Shown: piece by piece, positions 1-9,088 of the stretch | Position numbering within the stretch: the stretch's first letter is position 1 | Layout: the number at the start of each line of letters is the position of its first letter | Source: Burkholderia paludis | Lineage (GTDB): Bacteria; Pseudomonadota; Gammaproteobacteria; Burkholderiales; Burkholderiaceae | Assembly: GCF_000732615.1 (NCBI RefSeq) | Contig: NZ_JPGL01000037.1 | Coordinates: forward strand, 1 to 64,000 | Length of the DNA: 64,000 nt | Direction of reading: 5' to 3' | Notes under the pieces: model-generated | Database searches by the model: none | The model's input: only the letters and a program-made list of their open reading frames with translations | What the model was told of the DNA's origin: nothing | Position numbers and translations under genes: made by a program

Positions 1-516
1 GGGGCGTGGGAGTCGGCGGGCCGGTCGGACGTCATCGGGGAGGCGGGTGAGGCGGAGCTGCCTGTCATCATAAACGAGTTGCGACGGCCCGCCGCGCGGC
101 CCCGGATGCACGCCGGATGCGCGCAATCCTGTCGATTCAGACAGGAGAAGTTTGTCAGATTGAAAACGCGACGAATCCGGCAGCGCAAACGTACACAAGG
201 AAAAATTTTGCGTGCTTATCTCGAAAATGGTCGCGCCTGTTTTCGGAATGAACCGCGATCGGACCAAATCTGTCCGAAATGGTGAAAATGGCGAGTTGCA
301 TCGCCTCCCGTTTACTCCGAGAATCGCGCCTTGCTTTCCCTATGACAGATAGATGCGCCCGCCGGCGTTCGCCGTGCGGTGCGTCGCGCGCACCCGCGTC
401 GCGTCGCCCGCGCGCGGTCGCAAGAGGGCTGCCCGCACCCGAACGCATGGCGCCTCAAGAAGCGCGCCGCGCGGTCGTTAACGCGAGAGAGACCATTCCG
501 TATACCGCTTCGCTCC
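1..516. other. intergenic / left edge, no gene supported
   Basis: No reading frame here looks like a real protein: all translations are short, Arg-rich and lack family resemblance. The stretch from about 150 to 300 is less GC-rich than its surroundings and probably holds the promoter of the cheY-cheC-GGDEF operon, but no convincing -35/-10 pair could be picked out. The first 60 bases could be the tail of a gene that lies mainly outside the window. Confidence 0.4.
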
Positions 517-885
517 ATGCCTTTGCCGATTGTAATTGCTGACGATTCGCTGCTCGCTCGCAAACTTCTGACAAAGGCGCTGCCGGGAGGCTGGGACGTC
601 GATGTCGCGTATGCCGCGAACGGTCGAGAGGCCTTGGCGCTCTATCGTGACGGCAAAGCTTCCGTAATGTTTCTGGACCTGACGATGCCCGACATGAGCG
701 GATATCAGGTCCTGGAGACACTGCGCCACGAAGATCTGAACACGTTCGTGATCGTGGTATCCGCCGATATCCAGCCGCAGGCGCAAGCACGCGTGCGCGA
801 ATTGGGCGCGATCGCATTCGTAGCCAAACCCGTGACGTCGGAGGCATTGCTGCCCATTCTCAAGGAGTATGGGTTGTATGCCTGA
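517..885 (+). CDS. CheY-like single-domain response regulator
   Basis: A 122-residue stand-alone receiver domain. Asp9/Asp10 form the acidic pocket, Asp54 (MFLDLTMPD) is the phosphoacceptor, Ser82 fills the switch Ser/Thr position and Lys104 (AKPVT) is the conserved lysine. The first in-frame ATG that gives a normal receiver start is at 517. The longer frame upstream only adds an Arg-rich stretch. There is no output domain, so it must act through a partner. The next gene encodes a CheC-type phosphatase and overlaps the end of this one, suggesting that its phosphorylation is reset by that protein and passed to the diguanylate cyclase third in the operon (inference). Confidence 0.9.
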   Translation: MPLPIVIADDSLLARKLLTKALPGGWDVDVAYAANGREALALYRDGKASVMFLDLTMPDMSGYQVLETLRHEDLNTFVIVVSADIQPQAQARVRELGAIAFVAKPVTSEALLPILKEYGLYA

Positions 886-1504
886 ATCGGTGTTCACGGC
901 GGAGCAACGCGACGCGTTGCAGGAAATCGCCAATCTCGCCATGGGCCGCGCCGCCGCGCGGCTTGCGTTGCTGCTCGGGCGCTTCATCGAGCTGTCGGTG
1001 CCGCGCGTGCGCGTCGTGAAATCGGCCGACGCGGGCGACACCTTGCGCGAGATGACGGGCATTCACGACAACGTGACCGCCGTGCGCCAGGGCTTCCGCT
1101 CCGACATCAAGGGCGAGGCGATCGTGCTGTGCCGCACCTCGGGCATCGCGCGGCTCATGTCGGTCGTCGACCGGACGTTCGGCGACGGCGTCTACGGCGG
1201 GATGGCGACGCCCGACGAAGTCGTGTTCGACGTCGCGAACGTGCTGATGGGCGCGTGCGTCGCGTCGATCCTCGACGAACTCGGCCGCAAGCCCGTGTTC
1301 TTTCCGCCGGGGCTGCTCGGCGCGAACGTGTCGTTCGACGACGTATTCCAGCCGGCCGAGCTCGCATGGAGCGTGGCATTGCTGCTCGAGGTGAACTTCG
1401 GGCTCGAGGATCATGCGTTCCGCGCCCACTTCGTGATGTTGATGGCCGAGGATTCGATCCGCCTGATGGGCGACGCGCTCGACGCGTTGCTGTCCGCGCT
1501 ATGA
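878..1504 (+). CDS. CheC-family CheY-P phosphatase
   Basis: 208 residues of the CheC/CheX/FliY family, which dephosphorylates CheY-P. Two copies of the ExxN active-site helix are visible. Glu16-Asn19 (QEIAN) is followed by the expected downstream proline. The second copy has Asp118-Asn121 (FDVAN), with Glu replaced by Asp. An AAGGAG Shine-Dalgarno at 862-867 is spaced ten bases from the ATG at 878 but only one from the ATG at 869, so 878 is preferred. The gene overlaps the end of the CheY-like gene, and its stop overlaps the next start (ATGA), which points to tight translational coupling in a three-gene signalling operon. Confidence 0.85.
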   Translation: MPESVFTAEQRDALQEIANLAMGRAAARLALLLGRFIELSVPRVRVVKSADAGDTLREMTGIHDNVTAVRQGFRSDIKGEAIVLCRTSGIARLMSVVDRTFGDGVYGGMATPDEVVFDVANVLMGACVASILDELGRKPVFFPPGLLGANVSFDDVFQPAELAWSVALLLEVNFGLEDHAFRAHFVMLMAEDSIRLMGDALDALLSAL

Positions 1505-2439
1505 CGGCCGCCGCTCCGTCGCTGAGCGACCTCGTGATCGAGCGGGTGGGCTTCGGCCTGTTCGTGCTCGACCGTTCGATGACCGTGCTGATGTGGAATC
1601 GCTTCATGCAGGACCACAGCGGCATCGCGGCTGCCGACGTCATCGGCCGCAACCTGTTCGACTGTTTCCCGGACCTGCCGCGCGCTTGGCTCGCGCGCAA
1701 GCTCGAAAGCGTGTTCCAGCTCGGCAGCTTCGCGTTCAGCTCGTGGGAGCAGCGGCCCTACCTGTTCCGCTTCGAGCACGACCGGCCGATCACGGGCGGC
1801 GTCGACTTCATGCAGCAGGACTGCACGTTCATGCCGCTCACGCGCGGGCGCGACGTCGAGGCCGTGTGCGTGACGATCTCGGACGTCACGCATGTAAGCG
1901 TGATGCAGCGCGAGCGCGAGGAAGCGGTCGCGAAGCTGCGCGAGCACGCGAATCGCGACGGCCTGACCGGCATCGCGAACCGGCGCTTCTTCGAGGCGCG
2001 GCTCGGCGACGAGTTCTCGCGCTGGCAACGCTACGGCGGCGACCTGTCGGTGCTGCTGTTCGACCTCGACCATTTCAAGACGATCAACGACCGCCACGGC
2101 CATACGGTGGGCGACGCCGTGCTGCGGGAGACGGCGCGCCGCGTCGCGTCGATCGTGCGCGCGCAGGATACGTTCGGCCGCTTCGGCGGCGAGGAATTCG
2201 CGCTGCTGCTGCCGTGCACGAATCTCGACGAGGCGATGCGGGTGGCCGACAAGGTGCGCGATGCGATCGGCAGCGTGCCGGTCGACGCCGAGGGCGTCAG
2301 CGTGCCGGTGACGGCGAGCGTCGGCGGCACGTGCGCGAGCGAGGGCGCGTTGACCTGCGACGTGCTCGTCAACGAGGCCGACGCCGCGCTCTATCGCGCG
2401 AAACGGCTGGGCCGCGACCGCTCGGTCGCCTACGGATAG
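1501..2439 (+). CDS. PAS-GGDEF diguanylate cyclase
   Basis: 312 residues. An N-terminal PAS-like domain (about 10-130, with FGLFVLDRSMTVLMWN) senses a signal. A GGDEF domain (about 145-310) makes cyclic di-GMP from two GTP. The active site is GGEEF at 229-233. The product-inhibition I-site RxxD (Arg220-Asp223) lies exactly five residues upstream, so the enzyme is probably feedback controlled. No membrane segment is seen, so it should be cytoplasmic. Its ATG overlaps the cheC stop (ATGA). The operon couples a chemotaxis-type receiver and phosphatase to second-messenger output. Confidence 0.9.
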   Translation: MTAAAPSLSDLVIERVGFGLFVLDRSMTVLMWNRFMQDHSGIAAADVIGRNLFDCFPDLPRAWLARKLESVFQLGSFAFSSWEQRPYLFRFEHDRPITGGVDFMQQDCTFMPLTRGRDVEAVCVTISDVTHVSVMQREREEAVAKLREHANRDGLTGIANRRFFEARLGDEFSRWQRYGGDLSVLLFDLDHFKTINDRHGHTVGDAVLRETARRVASIVRAQDTFGRFGGEEFALLLPCTNLDEAMRVADKVRDAIGSVPVDAEGVSVPVTASVGGTCASEGALTCDVLVNEADAALYRAKRLGRDRSVAYG

Positions 2440-2474
2440 GCGGGCCTGCCCCGCATCGCGCGGAGCGGGCCCGC
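2440..2474. terminator. weak GC hairpin between convergent genes
   Basis: GCGGGCC at 2440-2446 pairs with GGCCCGC at 2468-2474 just after the GGDEF stop and before the convergent hydrolase end at 2491. There is no T-tract, so it is at best a weak or Rho-assisted terminator. Confidence 0.3.
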
Positions 2475-2490
2475 CCCGCGCGCGCCGTGC

Positions 2491-3375
2491 TCAGCTTTTC
2501 GCGATGTCGGCCAGCACGCCTGCCAGCACGGCCGGCTGCGACATGAACGGCGAATGGCTGCTGTCGAGCTGGTGGACGTGGGTCGGGTTGCCGGGAGCGA
2601 ATGCATCGGCTTCGTCGATGAAGCGCTGCTGCAGCGCGGGCAGGATTACGCGATCCTGCAGGCACTTGATGTAGTGGCGGTCGATCGCGCCCCAGCGCGC
2701 GGCGGTCGTCGGGATCGCGGTCGCGAACGGCGCGGCCGGCACGTCGCAGGTCATCAGGTTCGCGACGGCTTCGAAGTCGGCCTGCGGCACGTCTTCGTAC
2801 AGCGCGCGTTTCGTCATCTCGCGGTACGCGGCGTCGCCGTTGCGAGGATCGACGCGCAGCGCGCCCGCGACGCGCGGGCTTGCGAGCATCAGCGGGCCGA
2901 GCATCTCGCCCTTGTTCTCGGGCGCGCGCACGTAGTCGAGGCCCGGCACGCCGGTCGCGGGCATGAAGGCCGCCAGATAAACAATCTTGGCGATCTTCTC
3001 CGGCGCACGTTCGGCGACCGCCGTGATCGCGAGGCCGCCCATGCTGTGCCCGACGAGCACGACCTTGCCGCGGCCGAGCGCATACGCATCGTCCACGGCC
3101 TGCATCACCTGCGTGGCGTAGTCGTCGAGCGTCGTGTTCGCCACCGGCGACGGCTCGGCGCCGAACGCCTCCTTGTCGAGCGGCCGTGCGAGGTAGGACG
3201 CGGGAAAGCGGGCGTGGATGCCGTGCGCGGGCAGGTCGCGCGCGATCGACAGGTAGCCGCGCGCGGCCAGCGCCGCCGCGACGTGCGCGTAGCACCACGC
3301 GCCATGCCAGGCGCCGTGCACGAGCACGAAAACCGGATGATCGGACTGCGAGGGGGCGATTGCGTGGGTCTCCAT
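2491..3375 (-). CDS. alpha/beta-fold hydrolase (EstC / hydroxynitrile-lyase-like)
   Basis: About 294 residues of the small-esterase branch of the alpha/beta hydrolases. The N-terminus carries the oxyanion motif VLVHGAWHGAWC. The nucleophile elbow is GHSMGG, and the catalytic His lies near the end in LDSSHSPF. No signal peptide is present, so it is cytoplasmic; the substrate cannot be told. The start is uncertain: ATG at 3375 (METHAIAPS) is used here, while an in-frame ATG at 3405 would add ten residues, and neither has a strong ribosome binding site. It is a lone gene convergent with the GGDEF gene. Confidence 0.8.
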   Translation of the reverse strand: METHAIAPSQSDHPVFVLVHGAWHGAWCYAHVAAALAARGYLSIARDLPAHGIHARFPASYLARPLDKEAFGAEPSPVANTTLDDYATQVMQAVDDAYALGRGKVVLVGHSMGGLAITAVAERAPEKIAKIVYLAAFMPATGVPGLDYVRAPENKGEMLGPLMLASPRVAGALRVDPRNGDAAYREMTKRALYEDVPQADFEAVANLMTCDVPAAPFATAIPTTAARWGAIDRHYIKCLQDRVILPALQQRFIDEADAFAPGNPTHVHQLDSSHSPFMSQPAVLAGVLADIAKS

Positions 3376-3566
3376 GATGTCCGTGTATTTTGAGAAAGCT
3401 GTCATCTTAGACGAACCCGACCGCATCCAGATGCGGCCGCGCGGCGCGGTCGCGGCGCCGCGCGCGAGTCGTCCCGCTTGTCTCGTGCGGGCCACATTTC
3501 GTCCGGAACCGATTTGAATTTTTCGCGAAGCGCGCTAATTTGTTGCTTTGCCTGCGATTGCGCCCC

Positions 3567-3899
3567 ATGAACGTCGACTATCTCTTCTACCGGAAGCCGG
3601 ACAAGCCCGGCCCCTACTCGCTCGACGACCTGGGCGACGTCGCGCCGCCGATCGGCCCGGGCGACCTCGTGCGCGCGGGCATCGCGCGCGTGTTCGAGCA
3701 GATCGACTGGCGCGAATCGCCCGACGTGCCGGGCGCATGGTTCGGCACCGGCGGCGCGGTGTTCCAGTTCACCGCGGAGCCCGACGGCGGCGTCACGAGC
3801 TTCATGGGCTCGCGCCTCGAACGCCGCTCGATGCTGCAGCTCACCCGCGAAATGGGGCTCATTGCGCTCGACCTGCAACGCGACATCGTGTACGGCTGA
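3567..3899 (+). CDS. small conserved-looking protein of unknown function
   Basis: 110 residues starting at an ATG after a short leader (MNVDYLFYRKPDKPGPYSLDD). It is acidic, with no membrane segment or signal peptide. The composition and codon use match real genes of the region, but no domain is recognised. It stands alone between the hydrolase and the hopanoid cluster. It is probably a Burkholderia-specific hypothetical protein. Confidence 0.6.
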   Translation: MNVDYLFYRKPDKPGPYSLDDLGDVAPPIGPGDLVRAGIARVFEQIDWRESPDVPGAWFGTGGAVFQFTAEPDGGVTSFMGSRLERRSMLQLTREMGLIALDLQRDIVYG

Positions 3900-4134
3900 C
3901 GCGCGGCCGGCGTCCGTTTCCGCGCATGCAGGGCGCGCCGGCCCGCCGACGGCGTCCGGCAGGCCGCCGGACGCGGCGCGCGCCCGCCATCGAACTTCAA
4001 AGATTGCTATACTTCCGCCCAATTCCGGCTTCCAGCCGGTAATTTGCGCCTGTCTGCGTCGATCGTTCGACTATCCCGCACGCATTTGACACCCTGGCCA
4101 TCCCGGCCGGGCATGGCTTCTTCAATCGCCCCGC

Positions 4135-5007
4135 GTGGGTGTCTCCGTGGAGCTCGTCTTGGCCGTTTCCCATTCCGTCGTGGACGAACAAGAAACCGAT
4201 GCCGCTGCCGTCACTTCGGGCAGCTCCTTCTATCTTGCGATGCGCATCCTGCCTGCGATGCAGCGCGATGCGATGTTCCAGGTCTACGCGTTCTGCCGCG
4301 CGGTGGACGATATCGCCGACAGCGACCTGCCGCGCGCCGAGCGCAATGCGGGCCTCGATCGCTGGCGCGCGGACATCGACGCGTGCTTCGCCGGCCGGCC
4401 GCCGCGCCACCTGGCGGCGCTCGACCGCGAGATCCGCGCATTCAACCTGCAGCGCGACGATTTCCACGCAATGATCGACGGGATGGCGATGGACGCGGCC
4501 GAGGACATCTGCGCGCCCGACGAGCCGACGCTCGACCTCTTCTGCGATCGCGTGGCGAGCGCGGCCGGCCGGCTGTCGGTGAGGATTTTCGGGATGCCGG
4601 AAGCCGAAGGGATCAAGCTGTCGCACCATCTCGGCCGCGCGCTGCAACTGACCAACATCCTGCGCGACATCGACGACGATGCGGCGATCAACCGTTGCTA
4701 TCTGCCGCGCGAGCTGCTCGCGCGCGAGGGCATCGCGATCGCCGATCCGGCGACGATCGTGCGCGATCCGGCGCTGCCGCGCGTGTGCGCGACGCTCGTC
4801 GAGCGTGCGCTCGAGCATTTCCGCCAGGCCGACGCGGTGATGGATACCTGCGCGCGTGCGCAGGTGAAGGCGCCGCGCATCATGTCGGGCGCGTATCGCT
4901 GCATTCTCGACGCCGCGGTTGCACGCGGCTTCGCCGCGCCGCGCGCGCCGCTGCGCAAGCCGAAAGCGCGCATGCTGATGATCGCCGCGCGCTACGCGCT
5001 GTTCTGA
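4135..5007 (+). CDS. hpnD: presqualene diphosphate synthase HpnD
   Basis: About 290 residues of the squalene/phytoene synthase family. The two Asp-rich Mg-diphosphate motifs are present: Asp58-Asp59 in AVDDIAD, and 178-182 in RDIDDD. In the HpnCDE route, HpnD condenses two farnesyl diphosphates into presqualene diphosphate. No hpnC is seen in this window, so it must be elsewhere or replaced. The start is uncertain: GTG at 4135 is used here, but a TTG at 4159 (reading LAVSHSVVDEQ) sits just after a TGGAGC ribosome-binding-like stretch and may be the true start. It is the first gene of the hpnD-hpnE-shc-hpnG run, 13 bases upstream of hpnE. Confidence 0.9.
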   Translation: MGVSVELVLAVSHSVVDEQETDAAAVTSGSSFYLAMRILPAMQRDAMFQVYAFCRAVDDIADSDLPRAERNAGLDRWRADIDACFAGRPPRHLAALDREIRAFNLQRDDFHAMIDGMAMDAAEDICAPDEPTLDLFCDRVASAAGRLSVRIFGMPEAEGIKLSHHLGRALQLTNILRDIDDDAAINRCYLPRELLAREGIAIADPATIVRDPALPRVCATLVERALEHFRQADAVMDTCARAQVKAPRIMSGAYRCILDAAVARGFAAPRAPLRKPKARMLMIAARYALF

Positions 5008-5020
5008 GCCGACCGAGTCG

Positions 5021-6274
5021 ATGCCCAGGACCGTCCACGTGATCGGCGCCGGCCTTGCCGGCCTGTCGGCCGCGGTCGAGCTGCAACGCCGCGGGCGGCG
5101 CATCGTGCTGCACGACGCCCACGCGCATGCGGGCGGCCGCTGCCGCTCATGGTTCGACGGGACGCTGAACACGACGCTCGACAGCGGGTTGCACACGGTG
5201 TTCGCGGGACAGACCGCGACGCAGCGCTACCTGCGCGGGATCGGCGCGGCCGGCCAGCTCGCGGGGCCCGCGCTGCCTGAATTTCCGGTCGTCGACGTCG
5301 CGTCGCAGCAGCGCTGGACGCTGCGCTTCGGCGCCGGGCGCTGTCCGTCGTGGCTGTTCGACGCCGCATCGCGCGCGCCGGGCACGACGCCGCTCGACTA
5401 CCTCGCGCTCGCCCCGCTCGCGTGTGCGCGGATGGGCCGCTCGCTCGCACAGACGATGCGATGCGACGGCGTGCTGTGGGAACGCTGGCTGCGGCCGTAT
5501 TGGCTCGGCGTGCTGAATGTCGAGCCGCGCCACGCGAGCGCCGAGCTTGCACGCGCGGCGCTGTGCGGTGCATTTGCCGCGGGCGGCGCCGGTTGCCGTC
5601 CGCTCGTCGCGCGTCACGGGCTCGGCAGTGCGTTCGTCGATCCCGCGCTGCGGATGCTGCAGCACGGCGGCGCGCAGATCCGGCTGAACTCGCGGCTCGA
5701 CGCGCTCGAATTCGGCGCGCACGGCAATGCGGTCGACGCGGTGGCGATCGGCGGCGAGCGCATCGATCTCGCGCCGGGCGACGCGGTCGTGCTGGCCGTG
5801 CCGCCCGAGGTTGCGCAGCCGCTCGTGCCCGAACTCACCGCGCCCGATACGTTCAGCGCGGTCGTCACCGCGTATTTCGCGCTCGAGGCGCCGGCCGGCG
5901 GCCCGCTGCAGACGGCCGTCGTCAACGGCGTGGTCGATGCGGTGCGCACCGGCGGCGGCCCGCTCGCGGCGACGATTCGCGACGCCGGCCGCTGGCTCGA
6001 CACACCGCGCGATACGCTCGCGCGGCGCATCTGGGACGACGTCGCGCGCGTGACGGGCGCGAACCCGGAAACCATCCCCGCGTGGCAGCTCGTGGTCGAG
6101 CCGCGCGCGGGTTTTGCGGCGGTGCCGTCGCAGGAAATGAAACGTCCGGCCGTGCGTACGCGCTGGACCAATCTCGTGCTGGCAGGCGACTGGATTGCCA
6201 CCGGCTTGCCCGCCACGATCGAGGGCGCGATCCGCTCCGGCCAACTGGCCGCGGACGTGCTCCAGACACACTAG
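5021..6274 (+). CDS. hpnE: hydroxysqualene dehydroxylase HpnE
   Basis: 417 residues, an FAD-dependent amine-oxidase-fold enzyme. The dinucleotide-binding motif GAGLAGLSAA is at residues 9-18, with the second acidic/Arg contact in HAGGRCRSW. The C-terminal FAD segment LAGDWIATGLPATIEGA is also present. In the established HpnCDE pathway it reduces hydroxysqualene to squalene. It lies between hpnD and shc with an 8-base gap to shc, which fixes the assignment against generic phytoene desaturases. Confidence 0.92.
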   Translation: MPRTVHVIGAGLAGLSAAVELQRRGRRIVLHDAHAHAGGRCRSWFDGTLNTTLDSGLHTVFAGQTATQRYLRGIGAAGQLAGPALPEFPVVDVASQQRWTLRFGAGRCPSWLFDAASRAPGTTPLDYLALAPLACARMGRSLAQTMRCDGVLWERWLRPYWLGVLNVEPRHASAELARAALCGAFAAGGAGCRPLVARHGLGSAFVDPALRMLQHGGAQIRLNSRLDALEFGAHGNAVDAVAIGGERIDLAPGDAVVLAVPPEVAQPLVPELTAPDTFSAVVTAYFALEAPAGGPLQTAVVNGVVDAVRTGGGPLAATIRDAGRWLDTPRDTLARRIWDDVARVTGANPETIPAWQLVVEPRAGFAAVPSQEMKRPAVRTRWTNLVLAGDWIATGLPATIEGAIRSGQLAADVLQTH

Positions 6275-6282
6275 AGGGACCG

Positions 6283-8256
6283 ATGAACGATCTCACCGAA
6301 ATGGCTACCCTGTCCGCCGGCACCGCGCCGGCCGGCGTCGACGCGGCCGTCGCGCGCGCGACCGACGCGCTCCTGGCCGCGCAGAAGGCGGATGGGCACT
6401 GGGTCTACGAACTCGAAGCCGATTCGACGATTCCCGCCGAATACGTGCTGCTTGTCCACTATCTCGGCGAAACGCCGAACCTCGAGCTCGAACGGAAGAT
6501 CGGCCGGTATCTGCGCCGCATCCAGCAGGCGGACGGCGGCTGGCCGCTGTTCACCGACGGCGCGCCGAACATCAGCGCGAGCGTGAAGGCGTATTTCGCG
6601 CTGAAGGTGATCGGCGACGACGAGAACGCCGAGCACATGCAGCGCGCGCGTCGCGCGATCCACGCGATGGGCGGCGCCGAGATGTCGAACGTGTTCACGC
6701 GCATCCAGCTCGCGCTGTACGGTGCGATTCCGTGGCGCGCGGTGCCGATGATGCCGGTCGAGATCATGCTGCTGCCGCAGTGGTTCCCGTTCCATCTGTC
6801 GAAGGTGTCGTACTGGGCGCGCACCGTGATCGTGCCGCTGCTCGTGCTGAACGCGAAGCGCCCGCTCGCGAAGAATCCGCGCGGCGTGCGCATCGACGAG
6901 CTGTTCATCGACCCGCCCGTCAATGCGGGGCTGCTGCCGCGCCAGGGTCACCAGAGCGCCGGCTGGTTCGCGTTCTTCCGCGTGGTCGATCATGCGCTGC
7001 GCGCGGTCGACGGGCTGTTCCCGAGCTACACGCGCGAACGCGCGGTCCGTCAGGCCGTGGCGTTCGTCGACGAGCGCCTGAACGGCGAGGACGGCCTCGG
7101 TGCGATCTACCCGGCGATGGCCAACGCGGTGATGATGTACGACGTGCTCGGCTATGCGGAAGATCATCCGAACCGGGCGCTCGCGCGCAAGTCGGTCGAG
7201 AAGCTGCTCGTCGTGCACGAGGACGAAGCGTATTGCCAGCCGTGCCTGTCGCCGGTGTGGGACACGTCGCTCGCGGCGCACGCGCTGCTGGAAACGGGCG
7301 ACGCGCGCGCGCAGGAAGCCGTGCTGCGCGGCCTCGAATGGCTGCGCCCGCTGCAGATCCTCGACGTGCGCGGCGACTGGATCTCGCGCCGGCCGCACGT
7401 GCGGCCCGGCGGCTGGGCGTTCCAGTACGCGAACGCGCACTACCCGGACGTCGACGACACGGCCGTGGTCGTGATGGCGATGGACCGTGCGCAGAAGCTC
7501 GAGCAGTCCGATACCTATCGCGAATCGATGGCGCGGGCGCGCGAATGGGTCGTCGGCATGCAGAGCAGCGACGGCGGCTGGGGCGCGTTCGAACCGGAAA
7601 ACACGCAGTACTACCTGAACAACATCCCGTTCTCGGATCATGGCGCGCTGCTCGATCCGCCGACGTCCGACGTGTCGGGCCGCTGCCTGTCGATGCTGTC
7701 GCAGCTCGGCGAGACGCCGCTGAACAGCGAGCCGGCGCGCCGCGCGCTCGACTACATGCTGAAGGAGCAGGAGCCGGACGGCAGCTGGTACGGCCGCTGG
7801 GGGATGAACTACGTGTACGGCACGTGGACCGCGCTGTGCTCGCTGAATGCGGCCGGCCTGACGCCGGACGATCCGCGCATGAAGCGCGGCGCGCAGTGGC
7901 TGTTGTCGGTCCAGAACAAGGACGGCGGCTGGGGCGAGGACGGCGACAGCTACAAGCTGAACTATCGCGGCTTCGAACAGGCGCCGAGCACGGCGTCGCA
8001 GACGGCCTGGGCGCTGCTCGGCCTGATGGCGGCCGGCGAGGTGAACCACCCGGCGGTGGCGCGCGGTGTCGACTACCTGATCGCCAGCCAGAACGACGAG
8101 GGCCTGTGGGACGAGACGCGCTTCACGGCGACGGGCTTCCCGCGCGTGTTCTATCTGCGCTACCACGGCTATCGCAAGTTCTTCCCGTTGTGGGCGCTCG
8201 CACGCTACCGCAACCTGAAGCGCGACAACGCGACGCGCGTCACGGTCGGGATGTAA
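6283..8256 (+). CDS. shc: squalene-hopene cyclase
   Basis: 657 residues, the usual length for the family. It cyclises squalene to hopene/diplopterol at the inner membrane. The catalytic DxDD motif is Asp389-Val-Asp391-Asp392 in YPDVDDTA. QW repeats (for example QSSDGGWGAF, QNKDGGWGED, QEPDGSWYGRW) are spread along the chain as expected for the alpha-barrel fold. The start at 6283 follows an AGAGGGA ribosome binding site. In the B. cepacia complex, loss of Shc-dependent hopanoids is known to weaken the membrane and lower polymyxin and pH tolerance. HpnG begins three bases after the stop. Confidence 0.96.
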   Translation: MNDLTEMATLSAGTAPAGVDAAVARATDALLAAQKADGHWVYELEADSTIPAEYVLLVHYLGETPNLELERKIGRYLRRIQQADGGWPLFTDGAPNISASVKAYFALKVIGDDENAEHMQRARRAIHAMGGAEMSNVFTRIQLALYGAIPWRAVPMMPVEIMLLPQWFPFHLSKVSYWARTVIVPLLVLNAKRPLAKNPRGVRIDELFIDPPVNAGLLPRQGHQSAGWFAFFRVVDHALRAVDGLFPSYTRERAVRQAVAFVDERLNGEDGLGAIYPAMANAVMMYDVLGYAEDHPNRALARKSVEKLLVVHEDEAYCQPCLSPVWDTSLAAHALLETGDARAQEAVLRGLEWLRPLQILDVRGDWISRRPHVRPGGWAFQYANAHYPDVDDTAVVVMAMDRAQKLEQSDTYRESMARAREWVVGMQSSDGGWGAFEPENTQYYLNNIPFSDHGALLDPPTSDVSGRCLSMLSQLGETPLNSEPARRALDYMLKEQEPDGSWYGRWGMNYVYGTWTALCSLNAAGLTPDDPRMKRGAQWLLSVQNKDGGWGEDGDSYKLNYRGFEQAPSTASQTAWALLGLMAAGEVNHPAVARGVDYLIASQNDEGLWDETRFTATGFPRVFYLRYHGYRKFFPLWALARYRNLKRDNATRVTVGM

Positions 8257-8259
8257 CGC

Positions 8260-8967
8260 GTGGCGACGCAACAGCACACCGGCGCGTTGCCCGTCATCGC
8301 CGTGACGGGGATGGCGTTCGAGGCGCGCATCGCGCGCGGCGACGGCGTCGAGGCCGTGTTCGCCGCGCGGGCCGACCGGCTCGAGCGTGCGCTGGCCGAT
8401 GCGACCGCGCGCGGTTGCGCGGGCATCGTCAGCTTCGGCACGGCGGGCGGGCTCGCCCCCGATCTGGCGCCCGGCGCGCTCGTGATCGCGAACGCGATCG
8501 ACGGGCCGTTCGGCCGGGTGGAGACCGACCCGGGCTGGAGCACGCGGCTCGTCGCCGCGCTGCACGACACGCCGGTCTGGGCGCGCGTCACGCGCGGCAC
8601 GATCGCGGCCGTCGGTGCGCCGGTCGTCAGCGAACAGGAGAAGACGGCGCTGCACCGCGCGAAGCGCGCGCTCGCCGTCGACATGGAGTCGCACATCGCG
8701 GCGGCGTTCGCGGCGTCGCGCGGCGTGCCGTTCGCGGTGTGCCGCGCGATCGTCGATCCGGCGTGGCGCACGTTGCCGCGCGCGGCGACGGCCGGCCTGC
8801 GCGACGACGGCAGCACGGCGATCCTGCCGATCCTGCGCGAGCTGCTGAAGCAGCCGTCGCAGCTCGGGCCGCTGCTGCAGGTTGCAGGCGATGCGCGCGC
8901 GGCGCGCACGACGCTGATCCAGGCGCGGCACGCGTTCGAGCGTGCGGGCGCGATGCGGATCGTCTGA
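8260..8967 (+). CDS. hpnG: adenosylhopane nucleosidase HpnG
   Basis: 235 residues of the nucleoside-phosphorylase fold, with a GTG start three bases after the shc stop. The SFGTAGGL loop and the AVDMESHIAA segment (Met-Glu ribose contact, then the His-containing helix) are family signatures. HpnG removes adenine from adenosylhopane to give ribosylhopane, the first step towards bacteriohopanetetrol. HpnH, which makes adenosylhopane, is not in this window. The last gene of the plus-strand hopanoid operon. Confidence 0.88.
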   Translation: MATQQHTGALPVIAVTGMAFEARIARGDGVEAVFAARADRLERALADATARGCAGIVSFGTAGGLAPDLAPGALVIANAIDGPFGRVETDPGWSTRLVAALHDTPVWARVTRGTIAAVGAPVVSEQEKTALHRAKRALAVDMESHIAAAFAASRGVPFAVCRAIVDPAWRTLPRAATAGLRDDGSTAILPILRELLKQPSQLGPLLQVAGDARAARTTLIQARHAFERAGAMRIV

Positions 8968-9033
8968 GCGGCGCGCGCCGCTTTTCCCGCCCTTCCCTTT
9001 CCTTCCCGGTTCCCCGTTTCTCGCGGACAAAAA

Positions 9034-9060
9034 AAGCGCGCTGCGTAATGCAGCGCGCTG
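9034..9060 (-). terminator. rho-independent terminator for the mlaA-like gene
   Basis: A ten-base-pair stem, AGCGCGCTGC (9035-9044) with GCAGCGCGCT (9050-9059) and a five-base loop, is followed on the minus strand by seven T residues. It ends the hpnN-mlaA transcript. It may work weakly on the plus strand for hpnG as well, since the two operons converge here. A polypyrimidine run (about 8980-9022) lies beside it. Confidence 0.85.
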
Positions 9061-9088
9061 TGTCTTTGCGGCGGTCGCCGTTGCGGCG

